A stretch of 64,000 nucleotides of DNA from positions 1 through 64,000 of the forward strand of contig LGFI01000007.1 of the NCBI GenBank assembly GCA_001508155.1. The letters run 5' to 3'. Of this stretch, positions 1-8,164 are shown piece after piece; the stretch's first letter is position 1, and each line of letters opens with the position of its first letter. The stretch comes from Acetothermia bacterium 64_32 (GTDB taxonomy: Bacteria; Bipolaricaulota; Bipolaricaulia; Bipolaricaulales; Bipolaricaulaceae). The notes below the pieces were generated by a model. The model saw only the letters and a program-made list of their open reading frames with translations. It ran no database searches and was not told the DNA's origin. A program made the position numbers and the translations under genes.

Positions 1-77
1 CGGCACCAGCCGCAAGGCCGCCTGGGGCCTTAGGGCTCATCTCTTGCGCTCGCCGGTCGAGAAAGGAGCGGGCATGA
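1..77 (+). other. Window edge; possible 3' end of an upstream gene
   Basis: One reading frame entering from the left edge stays open for 24 codons and stops at a TGA (75-77) that overlaps the gatA ATG by 4 bp, the junction style used throughout this window. The residues show no resemblance to GatC or any other family I recognise, so whether this is a real C-terminus is open. The gatA ribosome-binding site (GAAAGGAG, 61-68) lies inside it. Confidence 0.2.
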
Positions 78-1462
78 CCTTGGAACAGGCCCTCGCCGAC
101 CTGAAAAGGGGAAAGCTTAGCTTAAAAGAAGTGATCTCCTCCCTATGGGCACAAGTTGATACATGGGAACCTCGGATCCATGCGTTCATCTCCCTCAGCG
201 ACCCCGAGGCGTTGATAGCCCGGGGGGCGGGGCTTTTGGGGCGGCCGCTTTCGGGCCTGCCGGTGGCGATCAAGGACAACCTCACCACCGTAGATCTCCC
301 CACCACCTGTGGTTCCAAGCTCCTTGAGGGTTTCCGTCCTCCGTTCGACGCCACCTGTGTGGCCCGGCTCAAGGCCGCCGGGGCCCAGGTTCAGGGGAAG
401 ACGAACCTGGACGAGTTCGCCATGGGTTCCTCCACCGAGCACTCCGCCTTCGGCCCCACCCGGAACCCCCACGACCCGGCCCGGGTGCCTGGGGGTTCTT
501 CCGGGGGGTCGGCGGCGGCGGTGGCGGCCGGGGAGGCGCTGGTAGCGCTGGGCACGGACACCGGGGGGTCGGTCAGGCAGCCGGCGGCCCTGTGTGGGGT
601 GGTGGGCCTCCGGCCCACCTACGGGCTCGTGTCCCGGTTCGGCCTGGTGGCGTTCGCCTCCTCCCTGGACACGGTGGGGGTGCTGGCCCGCTCGGTCCGG
701 GACGCCGCTTTCATCCTCTCCATCATCTCCGGCCACGACCCAAAGGACGCCACCTCCCTCCCCCTTCCCCCTCAGGACTACACCCGGGGACTGAGGGGAA
801 CCCTTGAGGGGCTGAGGATTGGCCTCCCCAGGGAGTACGTTCAGGAGGGGCTTTCCCCTGAGGCAAAGGACCTTGTGGAGAGGTGGTGCTCCCTTGCCAG
901 GGCCTTGGGGGCGGAGGTGGTGGAGCTCTCCCTCCCCCTCACCGAGTACGCGCTCCCCGTCTACTACCTCATCGCCTCGGCGGAGGCGTCGGCGAACCTG
1001 GCCCGCTACGACGGGGTGAGATATGGGCTGAGGGTCCCCGGGGGGAGGGCGGCTGAGATGATGGCCGCCACCCGCACCGTCGGCTTCGGCCGGGAGGTGA
1101 AGCGTAGGATCGCCCTGGGCACCTTCGCCCTGTCGGCTGGCTTCTACGACCAGTACTACGGCAAGGCCCAACGGGTGAGGACCCTGATCGCCCGGGAGTT
1201 CGAGGGAGCTTTCCAGAAGGTGGACCTCATAATGGGGCCCACCTCCCCCACCCCGGCGTTCCGAATAGGCGAGAAGGAGGACCCGATCTCCATGTACCTT
1301 TCGGATGTGTTCACCTTGCCCTCGGCCCTGGCCGGGCTCCCGGCCATCTCCATCCCGGGGGGGGAGGTGGAAGGCCTCCCCTTCGGGCTCCAGTTAATTG
1401 GCCCCCGGCTCTCCGAAAGGAAGCTCCTTCAGGCGGCCCTGGCGCTGGAAGAAGCCCTCTAG
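74..1462 (+). CDS. gatA: Asp-tRNA(Asn)/Glu-tRNA(Gln) amidotransferase subunit A
   Basis: GatA is the glutaminase subunit of GatCAB. It releases ammonia from glutamine for conversion of mischarged Glu-tRNA(Gln) and/or Asp-tRNA(Asn). The 462-residue protein has the amidase-signature triad: Lys67 (AIKDN), cis-Ser142 in GGSSGGS and nucleophile Ser166 in GTDTGGSVR, with the 75- and 24-residue spacings of characterised GatA proteins. The ATG at 74 is chosen because GAAAGGAG lies 5 bases upstream; an in-frame extension to 44 has no ribosome site. gatB and gatC are not visible here. The gene converges on mraY, overlapping its end by 4 bp. Confidence 0.95.
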   Translation: MTLEQALADLKRGKLSLKEVISSLWAQVDTWEPRIHAFISLSDPEALIARGAGLLGRPLSGLPVAIKDNLTTVDLPTTCGSKLLEGFRPPFDATCVARLKAAGAQVQGKTNLDEFAMGSSTEHSAFGPTRNPHDPARVPGGSSGGSAAAVAAGEALVALGTDTGGSVRQPAALCGVVGLRPTYGLVSRFGLVAFASSLDTVGVLARSVRDAAFILSIISGHDPKDATSLPLPPQDYTRGLRGTLEGLRIGLPREYVQEGLSPEAKDLVERWCSLARALGAEVVELSLPLTEYALPVYYLIASAEASANLARYDGVRYGLRVPGGRAAEMMAATRTVGFGREVKRRIALGTFALSAGFYDQYYGKAQRVRTLIAREFEGAFQKVDLIMGPTSPTPAFRIGEKEDPISMYLSDVFTLPSALAGLPAISIPGGEVEGLPFGLQLIGPRLSERKLLQAALALEEAL

Positions 1463-2430
1463 CCCGCCCACACCCCTAAGACGGCGAACCCGCAGGCGAC
1501 AAGCCAAAGCCGCACTACCACCTTGGGCTCGGGCCAGTCCGCCCCGGGGAGGAGATGGGGCCAAGGGGGCTTTCCCTCCTCCAGGTGGTGATGCAGGGGC
1601 GACATCTTGAAAAGACGCTTCCCCCCGAGCCTGTAGGAGAGGACCTGGAGGATCACCGACAGGGCCTCCAGGACGAACAGCCCTCCCAGGATGGGCAGGA
1701 TCAGGATCTCCCCTCCGGCAAAACAGAGGCCGAAGAGTAGCCCCCCCAGGCCCATGGCCCCTACGTCCCCCAGGAAGGCCCCAGCTGGAAAGGAGTTTAT
1801 CCACAGGAACCCGGCCACCGCCCCGGCGGAGGCCAAGGAAAGCCCCGCCAGCTCACCCCCCCGGAGCAACGGGACCAGGGCCAGCAGGGCCACGATCACC
1901 GCCCCGGCGGCCAGGCCATCCAGCCCGTCGGTCAGGTTGACGGCATGGGTGGTGCCCCAGAAGCCCAACAGGATGAGGAGGAAGGCGGCCCAAGGGGGGA
2001 GGGCGGAAAGGGGGATAACCCGGGGGGAAAACGGGACCTGGAGCTCCAACCCCTGGAGCTTTGGGAGGAAAAGGAAAAGAAGGGCAGCCCCTGCCAGGCC
2101 CAGAAGGAGCTTCTGGCCCGGGGTGAGGCCTAGGTTTGCGCGGCGCCTTTGGGAGGCCAGGTCGTCCAGGAGGCCGATCCCCCCTCCCAGCCAGGCGGAG
2201 GCCAGGGCGAACCCCCCATGCCAGCCCACCCCCAAAAGGAGTGCGCCCAAAGTCAAAAAGAAAAGCGGGACGATCCCCGCCATGGTGGGGGTGCCGGCCT
2301 TGGCGGCGTGCCCCTGGGGGCCCTCGGGGCGGATGTACTGCCCTGCCCGGACCCGGCGGGAGAAGACCCAGGTCCCCCAGGCCACAAGCGGGATCTCAAC
2401 AAGGCAAACGAGGAAGGCCGGCCAGCCCAA
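1459..2430 (-). CDS. mraY: Phospho-N-acetylmuramoyl-pentapeptide-transferase
   Basis: MraY transfers phospho-MurNAc-pentapeptide to undecaprenyl phosphate, making lipid I at the inner face of the membrane. The 323-residue protein is a multi-span membrane protein with the family landmarks in order: KAGTPTMAG near residue 44, LGLLDD, NLTDGLDGLAAG (catalytic Asp cluster), FLGDVGAMGLGG, and SPLHHHLE near the C-terminus. The start is TTG at 2430, directly abutting the TGA of the upstream gene, with GGAGG a few bases before it. It is slightly shorter than typical MraY (about 320-360). No other mur or fts genes adjoin it, so it lies outside the usual division-cell wall cluster. Confidence 0.93.
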   Translation of the reverse strand: MGWPAFLVCLVEIPLVAWGTWVFSRRVRAGQYIRPEGPQGHAAKAGTPTMAGIVPLFFLTLGALLLGVGWHGGFALASAWLGGGIGLLDDLASQRRRANLGLTPGQKLLLGLAGAALLFLFLPKLQGLELQVPFSPRVIPLSALPPWAAFLLILLGFWGTTHAVNLTDGLDGLAAGAVIVALLALVPLLRGGELAGLSLASAGAVAGFLWINSFPAGAFLGDVGAMGLGGLLFGLCFAGGEILILPILGGLFVLEALSVILQVLSYRLGGKRLFKMSPLHHHLEEGKPPWPHLLPGADWPEPKVVVRLWLVACGFAVLGVWAG

Positions 2431-3735
2431 TCAAAGCCTCCATCCCCACTCGCCCTCCCAGGAGAGGAGGGACCTCCTGATCCCCTCCGTCCCCCCTCCC
2501 CCCAGGGCGTGCTGCAGTGCCCGAAACAGCTGGTAGCCGGAGAGCAAGGTGATCCCGTGCCTGCGGCAGCCCTGGCGGACGGCTTCGGTCCACTGGGGGC
2601 CCCGGCGGGGGGGGTCCAGGCGGGGCTCCGCCACCACAAGGAGGATCCCGTGCGCCTCCTGAGCCAGCCGGTCTAGGGAAAGCAAAAGGGCCCGGTGTTC
2701 CTCGGGGCCGATCGGCCCGCCCGGGGAAAACGCCGCCCTGAGGAGACCGGTCCCCTCCTTTGCCCGACAAAGGAGGCCGTCCTGGGGGACGGGTTCACAG
2801 GAAAAACCCAGGCACTCCATGGCCTCCCTGGCTGCGGAAAGGAGCCCCACGGCCCCCCTGGGGAAGAGTAGCCCCCGCAGGGAATCGAACCTCCCCCAGG
2901 CCTCCCGGAGCTTCTCTTCCCTCTCCCTGAGCCGCCTTCCCTCGGCCTCCAGGGCCCGGGCCTCCTCGGCCAGCCCCTCCTCCCCAGGCAGGGTGTACTT
3001 GGAAAGCCAGCTGGGCCCCCCCTCCGCCAGGGGTCGGGAAAGAAGCGCCCCCAAAGCGGGGAGGAGGAGTTCCCCCGCCCGTTTGGGGTCGGCTCCGGGG
3101 AAGGAGGGGAGGAACAAAAGCCGCCCGGTCCCCACGGGGACGTCCCAGGCCAGGACATCCCCCACCCGGTTCTTGGCCAAAACATTTCCGAAGGCGGAAA
3201 GCGGTGCCCCAAGGGAGGATACCAGCACCGCCTCATAGCCCAAAGGGGCGAAGGCCTCAAGATAGGGGGTAAGGGGGTGGGCGGGATGTATCCAGGTGAT
3301 GTCCTGGCCCCTCCTGGGTATGAACCTCACCCCCTGGGGGAGGACGAGATGGTGCGGGTCGGCTACCAGGGAAAGGTGGGGAAGCAGGGAATAAGGGGTA
3401 AGCCTGTGGGGGGGTGAGCTTGCGATCTCCACGAACTCCCCCCCCGCCCTTGCCCTCACCACCGCCAAGCCCCCTCCTTTTTGGAGGAGGGCGGAAAGCT
3501 CGTCCCGCCGCAAGGAGAACAGGCGTTCCAGGGCGCGGGAAAGGCCCAGATCCCGCCCCGGGTAAAGGCGCCACACCCCGTCCCCTGATAGCTCCGCATG
3601 CCCCCGCCAGAGCTCGGGGACGCTCGCGGGGTCGTACAGGACGGCGTCGAAGCTCGCCAAGGAGTCCGCCTCGGGAAGCTGGGCCGCCACCACCCCCGGC
3701 CCCTCTACGTCCCAACCCAATGCCAGCACCCTCAT
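2431..3735 (-). CDS. Hypothetical protein with central coiled coil, coupled to mraY
   Basis: A 434-residue protein I do not recognise. It has no signal peptide or clear membrane span. Residues of about 230-290 are a charged Glu/Arg/Leu-rich stretch likely to form a coiled coil, flanked by two globular-looking parts; the last 120 residues contain hydrophobic beta-like strands (GILLVVAEP, HGITLLSGYQLF) that recall nuclease-like folds, without a clear motif. Its TGA abuts the mraY TTG, so the two are probably cotranslated. No Shine-Dalgarno precedes the ATG; TAAAAT ends 8 nt upstream, so the message may be nearly leaderless. The start codon shares CATG with the divergent upstream side of the alkyltransferase gene. 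Confidence 0.7.
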   Translation of the reverse strand: MRVLALGWDVEGPGVVAAQLPEADSLASFDAVLYDPASVPELWRGHAELSGDGVWRLYPGRDLGLSRALERLFSLRRDELSALLQKGGGLAVVRARAGGEFVEIASSPPHRLTPYSLLPHLSLVADPHHLVLPQGVRFIPRRGQDITWIHPAHPLTPYLEAFAPLGYEAVLVSSLGAPLSAFGNVLAKNRVGDVLAWDVPVGTGRLLFLPSFPGADPKRAGELLLPALGALLSRPLAEGGPSWLSKYTLPGEEGLAEEARALEAEGRRLREREEKLREAWGRFDSLRGLLFPRGAVGLLSAAREAMECLGFSCEPVPQDGLLCRAKEGTGLLRAAFSPGGPIGPEEHRALLLSLDRLAQEAHGILLVVAEPRLDPPRRGPQWTEAVRQGCRRHGITLLSGYQLFRALQHALGGGGTEGIRRSLLSWEGEWGWRL

Positions 3736-3766
3736 GACAGGCCATTTTATGGTATCCTATCCGGCC

Positions 3767-4261
3767 ATGGAATGGGGGAGGATAAACACCCCTTGGGGGA
3801 CCTTCTACGCCGCCGGGGACGGGAAAGGGCTCGCCGTATTGCGCTTCCCGGACTCGCCCCCTCCTCCTGGGCCCTTCACCCGCCCCCCTTGGCTAGTCAG
3901 CTTGGAATGCCAGCTCACCGACTACCTCAGAGGGGAGCCCGTGCACTTTCGCGTCCCCCTCTCCCTCAAGGGGACGCCCTTTCAGATCTCCGTCTGGCAG
4001 GCCCTGAGGGAGATCCCCTACGGGGGCTTCCTGACCTATGGGGAGCTTGCCCGCCGGGTGGGTCGGCCGAAAGGGGCCCGGGCGGTGGGCGGGGCGGTGG
4101 GGGCCAACCCCTTGCCCATCATAATCCCCTGCCATCGCGTGCTTGGGGCCCGGGGACTTGGGGGCTACGGCCCGGGGCTACACTGGAAGAAGAGGCTCCT
4201 TGAGCTGGAGGGGATCCTGGGGCCCGGCCAAAAAAGGCCGGGCCCCAGCCGGGCTCTCTAG
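3767..4261 (+). CDS. ogt: Methylated-DNA--protein-cysteine methyltransferase
   Basis: A suicide alkyltransferase that removes O6-alkyl groups from guanine in DNA. The 164-residue protein has the C-terminal MGMT DNA-binding domain with TPFQISVWQALREIPYG (helix-turn-helix entry), the Arg finger region and the active-site motif PCHR (Cys122), followed by GGYGPGLHWKKRLLELE. The ATG at 3767 fits the family N-terminus; an in-frame ATG at 3734 overlaps the divergent gene start and is less likely. No strong Shine-Dalgarno is present. The C-terminal codons carry a 13-bp inverted repeat (4217-4248), and the gene converges with a 4-bp overlap on the PKD protein gene. Confidence 0.93.
   Translation: MEWGRINTPWGTFYAAGDGKGLAVLRFPDSPPPPGPFTRPPWLVSLECQLTDYLRGEPVHFRVPLSLKGTPFQISVWQALREIPYGGFLTYGELARRVGRPKGARAVGGAVGANPLPIIIPCHRVLGARGLGGYGPGLHWKKRLLELEGILGPGQKRPGPSRAL
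4217..4248. terminator. 13-bp perfect hairpin with A6/T6 loop between convergent genes
   Basis: The arms CTGGGGCCCGGCC and its complement pair perfectly over 13 bp around a six-A loop (six T on the other strand). It lies within the last codons of the alkyltransferase gene and just beyond the stop of the leftward PKD gene, so it could end transcription both ways. There is no trailing U-tract, which makes it non-canonical as an intrinsic terminator. Confidence 0.5.
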
Positions 4262-6369
4262 AAGGCCCCTTCCAGGGCGGTGATGGTGGTGCTCCAAAAG
4301 ACGATCCTCACCCGCTCCGAGTAGGTGAGGGCTGTCCCGATGCGGAAATCCAGGCTGGGAACAAAGGCCCCGGTGTAGCCCTCCGGGACCCCCACGACGA
4401 ATGGGTTGGCTGGCGGGCTCACCATGAGCTGCCTGAGGTGGACAAAGCCCGGGGACCTATCCAGGTCCCCGTCCCCGTCGATGTCCAGCCGCAGATCCAT
4501 GTAGATGGAGGTCGCCCCCTGGACCCGGAACGTGTAGGTGATCCGATCCGAGGCCACTGCCCCCTCGAAGGCCACCCTCCAGCCCTCGTTGGTTGGCTCC
4601 GGGACCAAACCCAAGGGGGCCGGGCCCGCCTCCGTGGTCACGCTTACGAACCCCCCGTCCGTCCTCAGCTCCAACCGGAAGGCATGGGGGGTCGTCCAGG
4701 TAGGGGAGCCGTTCACCGTGATATGCCAAGCGTCAGTCCCCCACACATAGATCCCGGGCACCCCGTCCATGGGCGGCATGCCGGGGATCCCGGCCGGGAC
4801 CACCTGCAGGGCCTGACTGGCCTCCCCAGCCTCCCCGAGGTCGTCCACCACCTGCAGGGTCACGGTGTAGGTACCCACCGCGTAGTAGGTTCCGGTCACC
4901 ACGGGCCCGAAGTGGTCAAAGACACCGTCCCCGTCCAGGTCCCAATTGTAGGCGGTGATGGTGCCGTCCGGGTCGTAGGAGGCCGTGGCGTCGAAGGTGA
5001 CCGGCTGCCCGAGCTGCGGGCGCGTCGGGGAAAAGGTGAACCGGGCCACCGGCGGCCGGTTGGCCGCCTGCACCACCACCGGCTGGGTCACCTCCCCGGT
5101 GGCACCCCCGTCGTCGGCCACCACAAGGCGCACCGGATAGGTGCCCACCGCCCCGAACCGGTGGTACACCACCCGGCCGGTGGCGTCAAAGGCCCCGTCG
5201 CCGTCGAAGTCCCACCGATAGGCGGTGATGGTGCCGTCCGGGTCGTAGGAGGCGGAGGCGTCGAACTGCACCCACCGGTTGGGCTGGGGGCTGGTGGGGG
5301 AGAAGACGAACTGGGCCACCGGCGGCTGGTTTGGTGAGGTGACGTCAACCGTCCTGCTGGCCCGAGCAGTGGCCCCCTGGTCGTCGGTCACCTGCAGGGT
5401 CACCCGGTAAGCCCCCGGGGACATGAACCGCCAGTAAGAGAGCCTCCCTGTGGCGTCGAAGGCCCCATCCCCGTTGAAATCCCACTGGTAGTTTGTGACA
5501 TTTCCGTCGGGGTCGTAAGAGGAAGAGGCGTCGAACTCCACCCACTGGCCGGGCTCGGGGCTGGCTGGGGAGAAGGTGAACTGGGCCACCGGGGGTTGGT
5601 TGGCGGAAAGCGGGGTGAGGTTAACGTTCAGGGTGCGGGTACGGCCTGCTGTGATGTAAACCCGATCGGTGTAGTCCTGGTAGCCGGCCTTCCTTATTAG
5701 GACCTGATGGAACCCCTGTACCAGGTTGACCGTCCGGGGGGTCCAACCCCGGAACACCCCGTCGATGTACAGACGCGCCAGGGAGGGGTTGGTGGTGACC
5801 CGGAGGGTGCCGAAGGCCGGCGGGGCCCCGGAGACCACCTCGAAGCTGGTGAAGTCGAACGCCCGGTCGGTGGGCTCGGGGATCAGCCCCTGTATCTCCA
5901 CCTCCAGCTGGGCCCGCCACCCCTCGGGGTCCTGCCCCAGAAGGGGGAACGGGACCTCCACCGAGAACCCCCCGGAGATCCGAGGGACAGGCCGGGTGGT
6001 GGCCATGATCTGCAGCCACTCCGTCCCGGTAGGGCTGCCCGGCTCAAAGCCGAACGTATAGCCCTTTCCCGGGCTGGGGATGGTATGGGTTCCGGCCCGG
6101 AAGAAGTTGTTCGGCTCGTAGTAGTTGGGGAGGAGCAAGGTCACCTTGCCGGCGGGATCTATGTCCCAGATGTAAACATAGGCGTCCTGGTTTATCTCAA
6201 AGTGGATCCTTACCTTCTCCTCCAGCGTGTACACGGGCTTTTCCACCCAGATCCTCACCGTGAGCCCCTCCTCGGGGGGCTCAATGATGATCCCCAGTGG
6301 TTCGGCCTGGGCGAAGCCCAAGCCGCCCAGGGCCACGATCAGGATCCCCAACAGCGCTATGTTCCTCAT
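4258..6369 (-). CDS. Secreted DUF4384-like / PEGA / three-PKD-domain protein
   Basis: A 703-residue exported protein, last gene of the ECF sigma operon. Order: signal peptide (residues 1-21, ending GFAQA); a DUF4384-like beta domain, about 35-110, with the phrase DAYVYIWDIDPAGKVTLLLPN as the family marker; a PEGA domain at about 183-250 (GTLRVTTNPSLARLYIDG, GYQDY); three PKD domains at about 255-525, each with the PPVAxFxFSP opening, SYDPDG and WDxDGDGxFD; and a C-terminal beta-rich region I cannot assign. The ATG at 6369 is preceded by AAGGAGG and sits 2 nt after the upstream stop, so the genes are coupled. A cell-surface or envelope role is inferred; no enzyme motif is present. Confidence 0.85.
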   Translation of the reverse strand: MRNIALLGILIVALGGLGFAQAEPLGIIIEPPEEGLTVRIWVEKPVYTLEEKVRIHFEINQDAYVYIWDIDPAGKVTLLLPNYYEPNNFFRAGTHTIPSPGKGYTFGFEPGSPTGTEWLQIMATTRPVPRISGGFSVEVPFPLLGQDPEGWRAQLEVEIQGLIPEPTDRAFDFTSFEVVSGAPPAFGTLRVTTNPSLARLYIDGVFRGWTPRTVNLVQGFHQVLIRKAGYQDYTDRVYITAGRTRTLNVNLTPLSANQPPVAQFTFSPASPEPGQWVEFDASSSYDPDGNVTNYQWDFNGDGAFDATGRLSYWRFMSPGAYRVTLQVTDDQGATARASRTVDVTSPNQPPVAQFVFSPTSPQPNRWVQFDASASYDPDGTITAYRWDFDGDGAFDATGRVVYHRFGAVGTYPVRLVVADDGGATGEVTQPVVVQAANRPPVARFTFSPTRPQLGQPVTFDATASYDPDGTITAYNWDLDGDGVFDHFGPVVTGTYYAVGTYTVTLQVVDDLGEAGEASQALQVVPAGIPGMPPMDGVPGIYVWGTDAWHITVNGSPTWTTPHAFRLELRTDGGFVSVTTEAGPAPLGLVPEPTNEGWRVAFEGAVASDRITYTFRVQGATSIYMDLRLDIDGDGDLDRSPGFVHLRQLMVSPPANPFVVGVPEGYTGAFVPSLDFRIGTALTYSERVRIVFWSTTITALEGAF
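4795..5604 (-). repeat. Three tandem 270-bp repeats encoding PKD domains
   Basis: Homologous anchors start at 4951, 5221 and 5491, an exact 270-bp (90-codon) period. The first two copies share a 33-bp identical stretch (4951-4983 and 5221-5253); the third is more diverged. The limits given are approximate. This is coding repeat structure, not an array of non-coding repeats. Confidence 0.75.
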
Positions 6370-6371
6370 GA

Positions 6372-7052
6372 CTACCTCCTTTCTTGGTCCAGGGCCAGCC
6401 CCACCAGTTCCGATAGCAGGGCCGGCGAGATGGCCTGGAGGAGGGGGTCCACCAGCCAAGCCGGCAGCACCCGCTCCCGCAGCCGAGCGAGCCGCGTCTT
6501 CACCAGGGAGGACATGCCCCCGGTGTCGGCCGGGCTCCCCCCGGCCACCAGGTGATCCCCCACCGCCCAGGCGACCTCCAGCACCAACCTTTCGCCGTTA
6601 TCGGTCCGCATCCCAGGCTGGGGCAGAAGCCCATATCTTTCCAGCACCTGGCCTGTGGCCTTGAGCAACCTCACCCTTAGCCTGATCACCCCTTCCACCT
6701 CCGGCCAGGGGCGGCTGAGCCGCAAGCCCTTGAGGGCCTCGTTGAACAGGCGGTCAAGGGGGTACCCTCCCTGCAGGGGCTCGATGAGCACCTGCAGGGC
6801 GGCCTCCTGATCCCCGGGGGATAGGCCTTGCAACTTCAGGAAGAGGGCGTAGGCCACCTGGGGGGTCAGCCGGCCGTCTTCCATGGCCGCTGCCAGCCCC
6901 CCCCTTGTCTGCCACTTCATGGCCGGGCTTGCAGCCAGGGCCTCCAGGAGCTCCAGCACCTGGGCCGGCGTGGCACTGGGGCCATACTGCACCTGCCCCA
7001 GGGCACAAAGGCCCAGGGCCGCTATCAAGGCCAAGGCCCCGAGGCCCCTCAT
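6372..7052 (-). CDS. Secreted alpha-helical hypothetical protein of the ECF operon
   Basis: A 226-residue protein with a signal peptide (hydrophobic residues 4-18, likely cleavage after ALGQ) and a mature part rich in Leu, Glu and Arg, predicted almost entirely helical. No family is recognised. The start is the ATG at 7052, which overlaps the stop of the anti-sigma-like gene by 4 bp (ATGA). Its stop is followed two bases later by the start of the PKD protein, with AAGGAGG over the junction, so it is translated as part of the same operon. A longer open frame extends to 7451 but only as a shadow of the upstream gene. A periplasmic helical partner of the PKD protein is a guess. Confidence 0.75.
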   Translation of the reverse strand: MRGLGALALIAALGLCALGQVQYGPSATPAQVLELLEALAASPAMKWQTRGGLAAAMEDGRLTPQVAYALFLKLQGLSPGDQEAALQVLIEPLQGGYPLDRLFNEALKGLRLSRPWPEVEGVIRLRVRLLKATGQVLERYGLLPQPGMRTDNGERLVLEVAWAVGDHLVAGGSPADTGGMSSLVKTRLARLRERVLPAWLVDPLLQAISPALLSELVGLALDQERR

Positions 7053-7588
7053 ACCCCCCCTCCCGTGCCCACATAGCGGACCGAGGAGTACTCGCCGAAG
7101 CTGCGCACGTACTCGTCCGCCTGTGGGTCCTGACCGATCCAGTTTCCGTCCACCACGTAGGCGTATTCGTACCTCCCCGGGGGCAGCTCCAAGACCACCG
7201 TCCAGATGCCGTCGCCGTCGGGATCGGAAAGGGGGATCGGCTGCCAGGCGGAGAAGTCCCCCACCACGGCCACGGACTGGGCCTCGGGGTCCACCACGGC
7301 AAACAACGTCCCCGCCTGGGCATAGGCCGAGAGCGGGGTGGAGGAGGGGGTCATAAGGCGGCCGAGGAGGAACCCCAGCGCCAGGGCCAGCGTCACCCCG
7401 CCCACCCACGCCCACCGGGGCATCGTAAACCCCTCCTTGATGCGCTGCCAAACCGAAGGCCTGGCGGAACGGGCGGCCAGCCTGGCCATCACCCGCCCCT
7501 CCAGCCCCTCCAGCCTTGGGCCGGCTGCCTCTATCTCCCGCGCGAAGGCCTCTCGGATCTCCTCATCAAGCTCCCTAGACCACATCAT
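7049..7588 (-). CDS. Anti-sigma-like membrane protein with glycogen-binding (CBM48/AMPK-beta-like) domain
   Basis: A 179-residue single-pass membrane protein. Residues 1-55 are a charged helical cytoplasmic segment of the size of an anti-sigma domain, about 56-78 form a transmembrane helix (WVGGVTLALALGFLLG), and about 95-175 form an early-set domain with the signature VAVVGDFSAWQPIPL and PPGRYEYAYVVDG, as in isoamylase N-terminal and AMPK-beta glycogen-binding domains. It lies directly downstream of an ECF sigma gene, overlapping it by 14 bp, the usual place for the cognate anti-sigma factor. There is no HxxxCxxC zinc motif. Tandem ATGs occur at 7588 and 7585. The anti-sigma role is inferred from position and topology. 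Confidence 0.75.
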   Translation of the reverse strand: MMWSRELDEEIREAFAREIEAAGPRLEGLEGRVMARLAARSARPSVWQRIKEGFTMPRWAWVGGVTLALALGFLLGRLMTPSSTPLSAYAQAGTLFAVVDPEAQSVAVVGDFSAWQPIPLSDPDGDGIWTVVLELPPGRYEYAYVVDGNWIGQDPQADEYVRSFGEYSSVRYVGTGGGV

Positions 7589-8117
7589 GGATCACCCCTA
7601 GCTCGGCAAGCCGGGCCCGGACCAAGGCCCGGCCCCGGTGAAGCCGGGTCTTCACTGTCCCCGGCCTTACCCCGAGCACCTGCGAGATCTCCGCTAGGTC
7701 CAGCTCATGCCAGTACCGCAGGATCATGGGGGCCCGGTAGGCCTCGGGAAGCGACCACACCGCTTCCCGGACCGCCCGGATGACCTCCTCCCTCCAGACG
7801 GCCTCGGCCGGGTCGGGGGCCCAGTGGAGCTTGGCCGGCGGGTCCCTCCGGCGCCTCTTCCTGAGCATGTTCTTGGCCACGTTGGCGGCCACGGTGAGCA
7901 TCCAGGTGGAGAACTTGCGGGAAAGATCGTAGTGATTTAGGCGTTCGTAGGCACGGATAAAGGCCTCCTGGGCGGCATCCTCGGCGTCCTGCCTGTCCCT
8001 CAGGATGGCCAAGGCCACCCCGTATACGGCTTCCTTGTAACGGCGCACGATCTCCCCCCATGCCTCCAGGTCCCCAGCCAGGCTCTTCTGCAGGAGCTCA
8101 AGCTCACCCAGGATCAA
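7575..8117 (-). CDS. ECF-type RNA polymerase sigma factor (RpoE-like)
   Basis: A 180-residue sigma-70 family factor of the extracytoplasmic-function class. Region 2 covers about residues 10-90 (FIRAYERL, FSTWMLTVAANVAKNMLRK) and region 4 about 115-170 (LPEAYRAPMILRYWHELDLAEI, then VRPGTVKTRLHRGR as the -35-binding helix-turn-helix). The start is TTG at 8117 with AAGGAGG four bases before it. It heads a four-gene leftward operon with an anti-sigma-like protein and two exported proteins, so it likely controls an envelope response. A GGAAC element upstream suggests autoregulation. Confidence 0.93.
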   Translation of the reverse strand: MILGELELLQKSLAGDLEAWGEIVRRYKEAVYGVALAILRDRQDAEDAAQEAFIRAYERLNHYDLSRKFSTWMLTVAANVAKNMLRKRRRRDPPAKLHWAPDPAEAVWREEVIRAVREAVWSLPEAYRAPMILRYWHELDLAEISQVLGVRPGTVKTRLHRGRALVRARLAELGVIHDVV

Positions 8118-8134
8118 CCCGCCTCCTTCGATTC

Positions 8135-8164
8135 AATATACACCCTAAAGGGGGGCCCGGTTCC
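8135..8164 (-). promoter_or_regulatory. Candidate promoter(s) of the ECF sigma operon
   Basis: Reading leftward, TATATT (8140-8135) sits 17 nt before the TTG start and can serve as a housekeeping -10 box without a good -35. A GGAAC motif (8164-8160), the usual -35 core of ECF promoters, lies 16 bases upstream of GTGTA, so an autoregulated ECF promoter is possible. Both readings are motif matches only. Confidence 0.35.

Noticed and set aside
4795-5604. Periodic repeats as a CRISPR array
   Set aside because: The 270-bp period corresponds to 90-residue PKD domains in one reading frame; there are no short repeats with unique spacers anywhere in the window.
6372-7451. Extended 359-codon leftward frame upstream of the 6372 gene
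   Set aside because: The first part duplicates, in another frame, the anti-sigma-like gene; only the part from ATG 7052 has a signal peptide and proper overlap.
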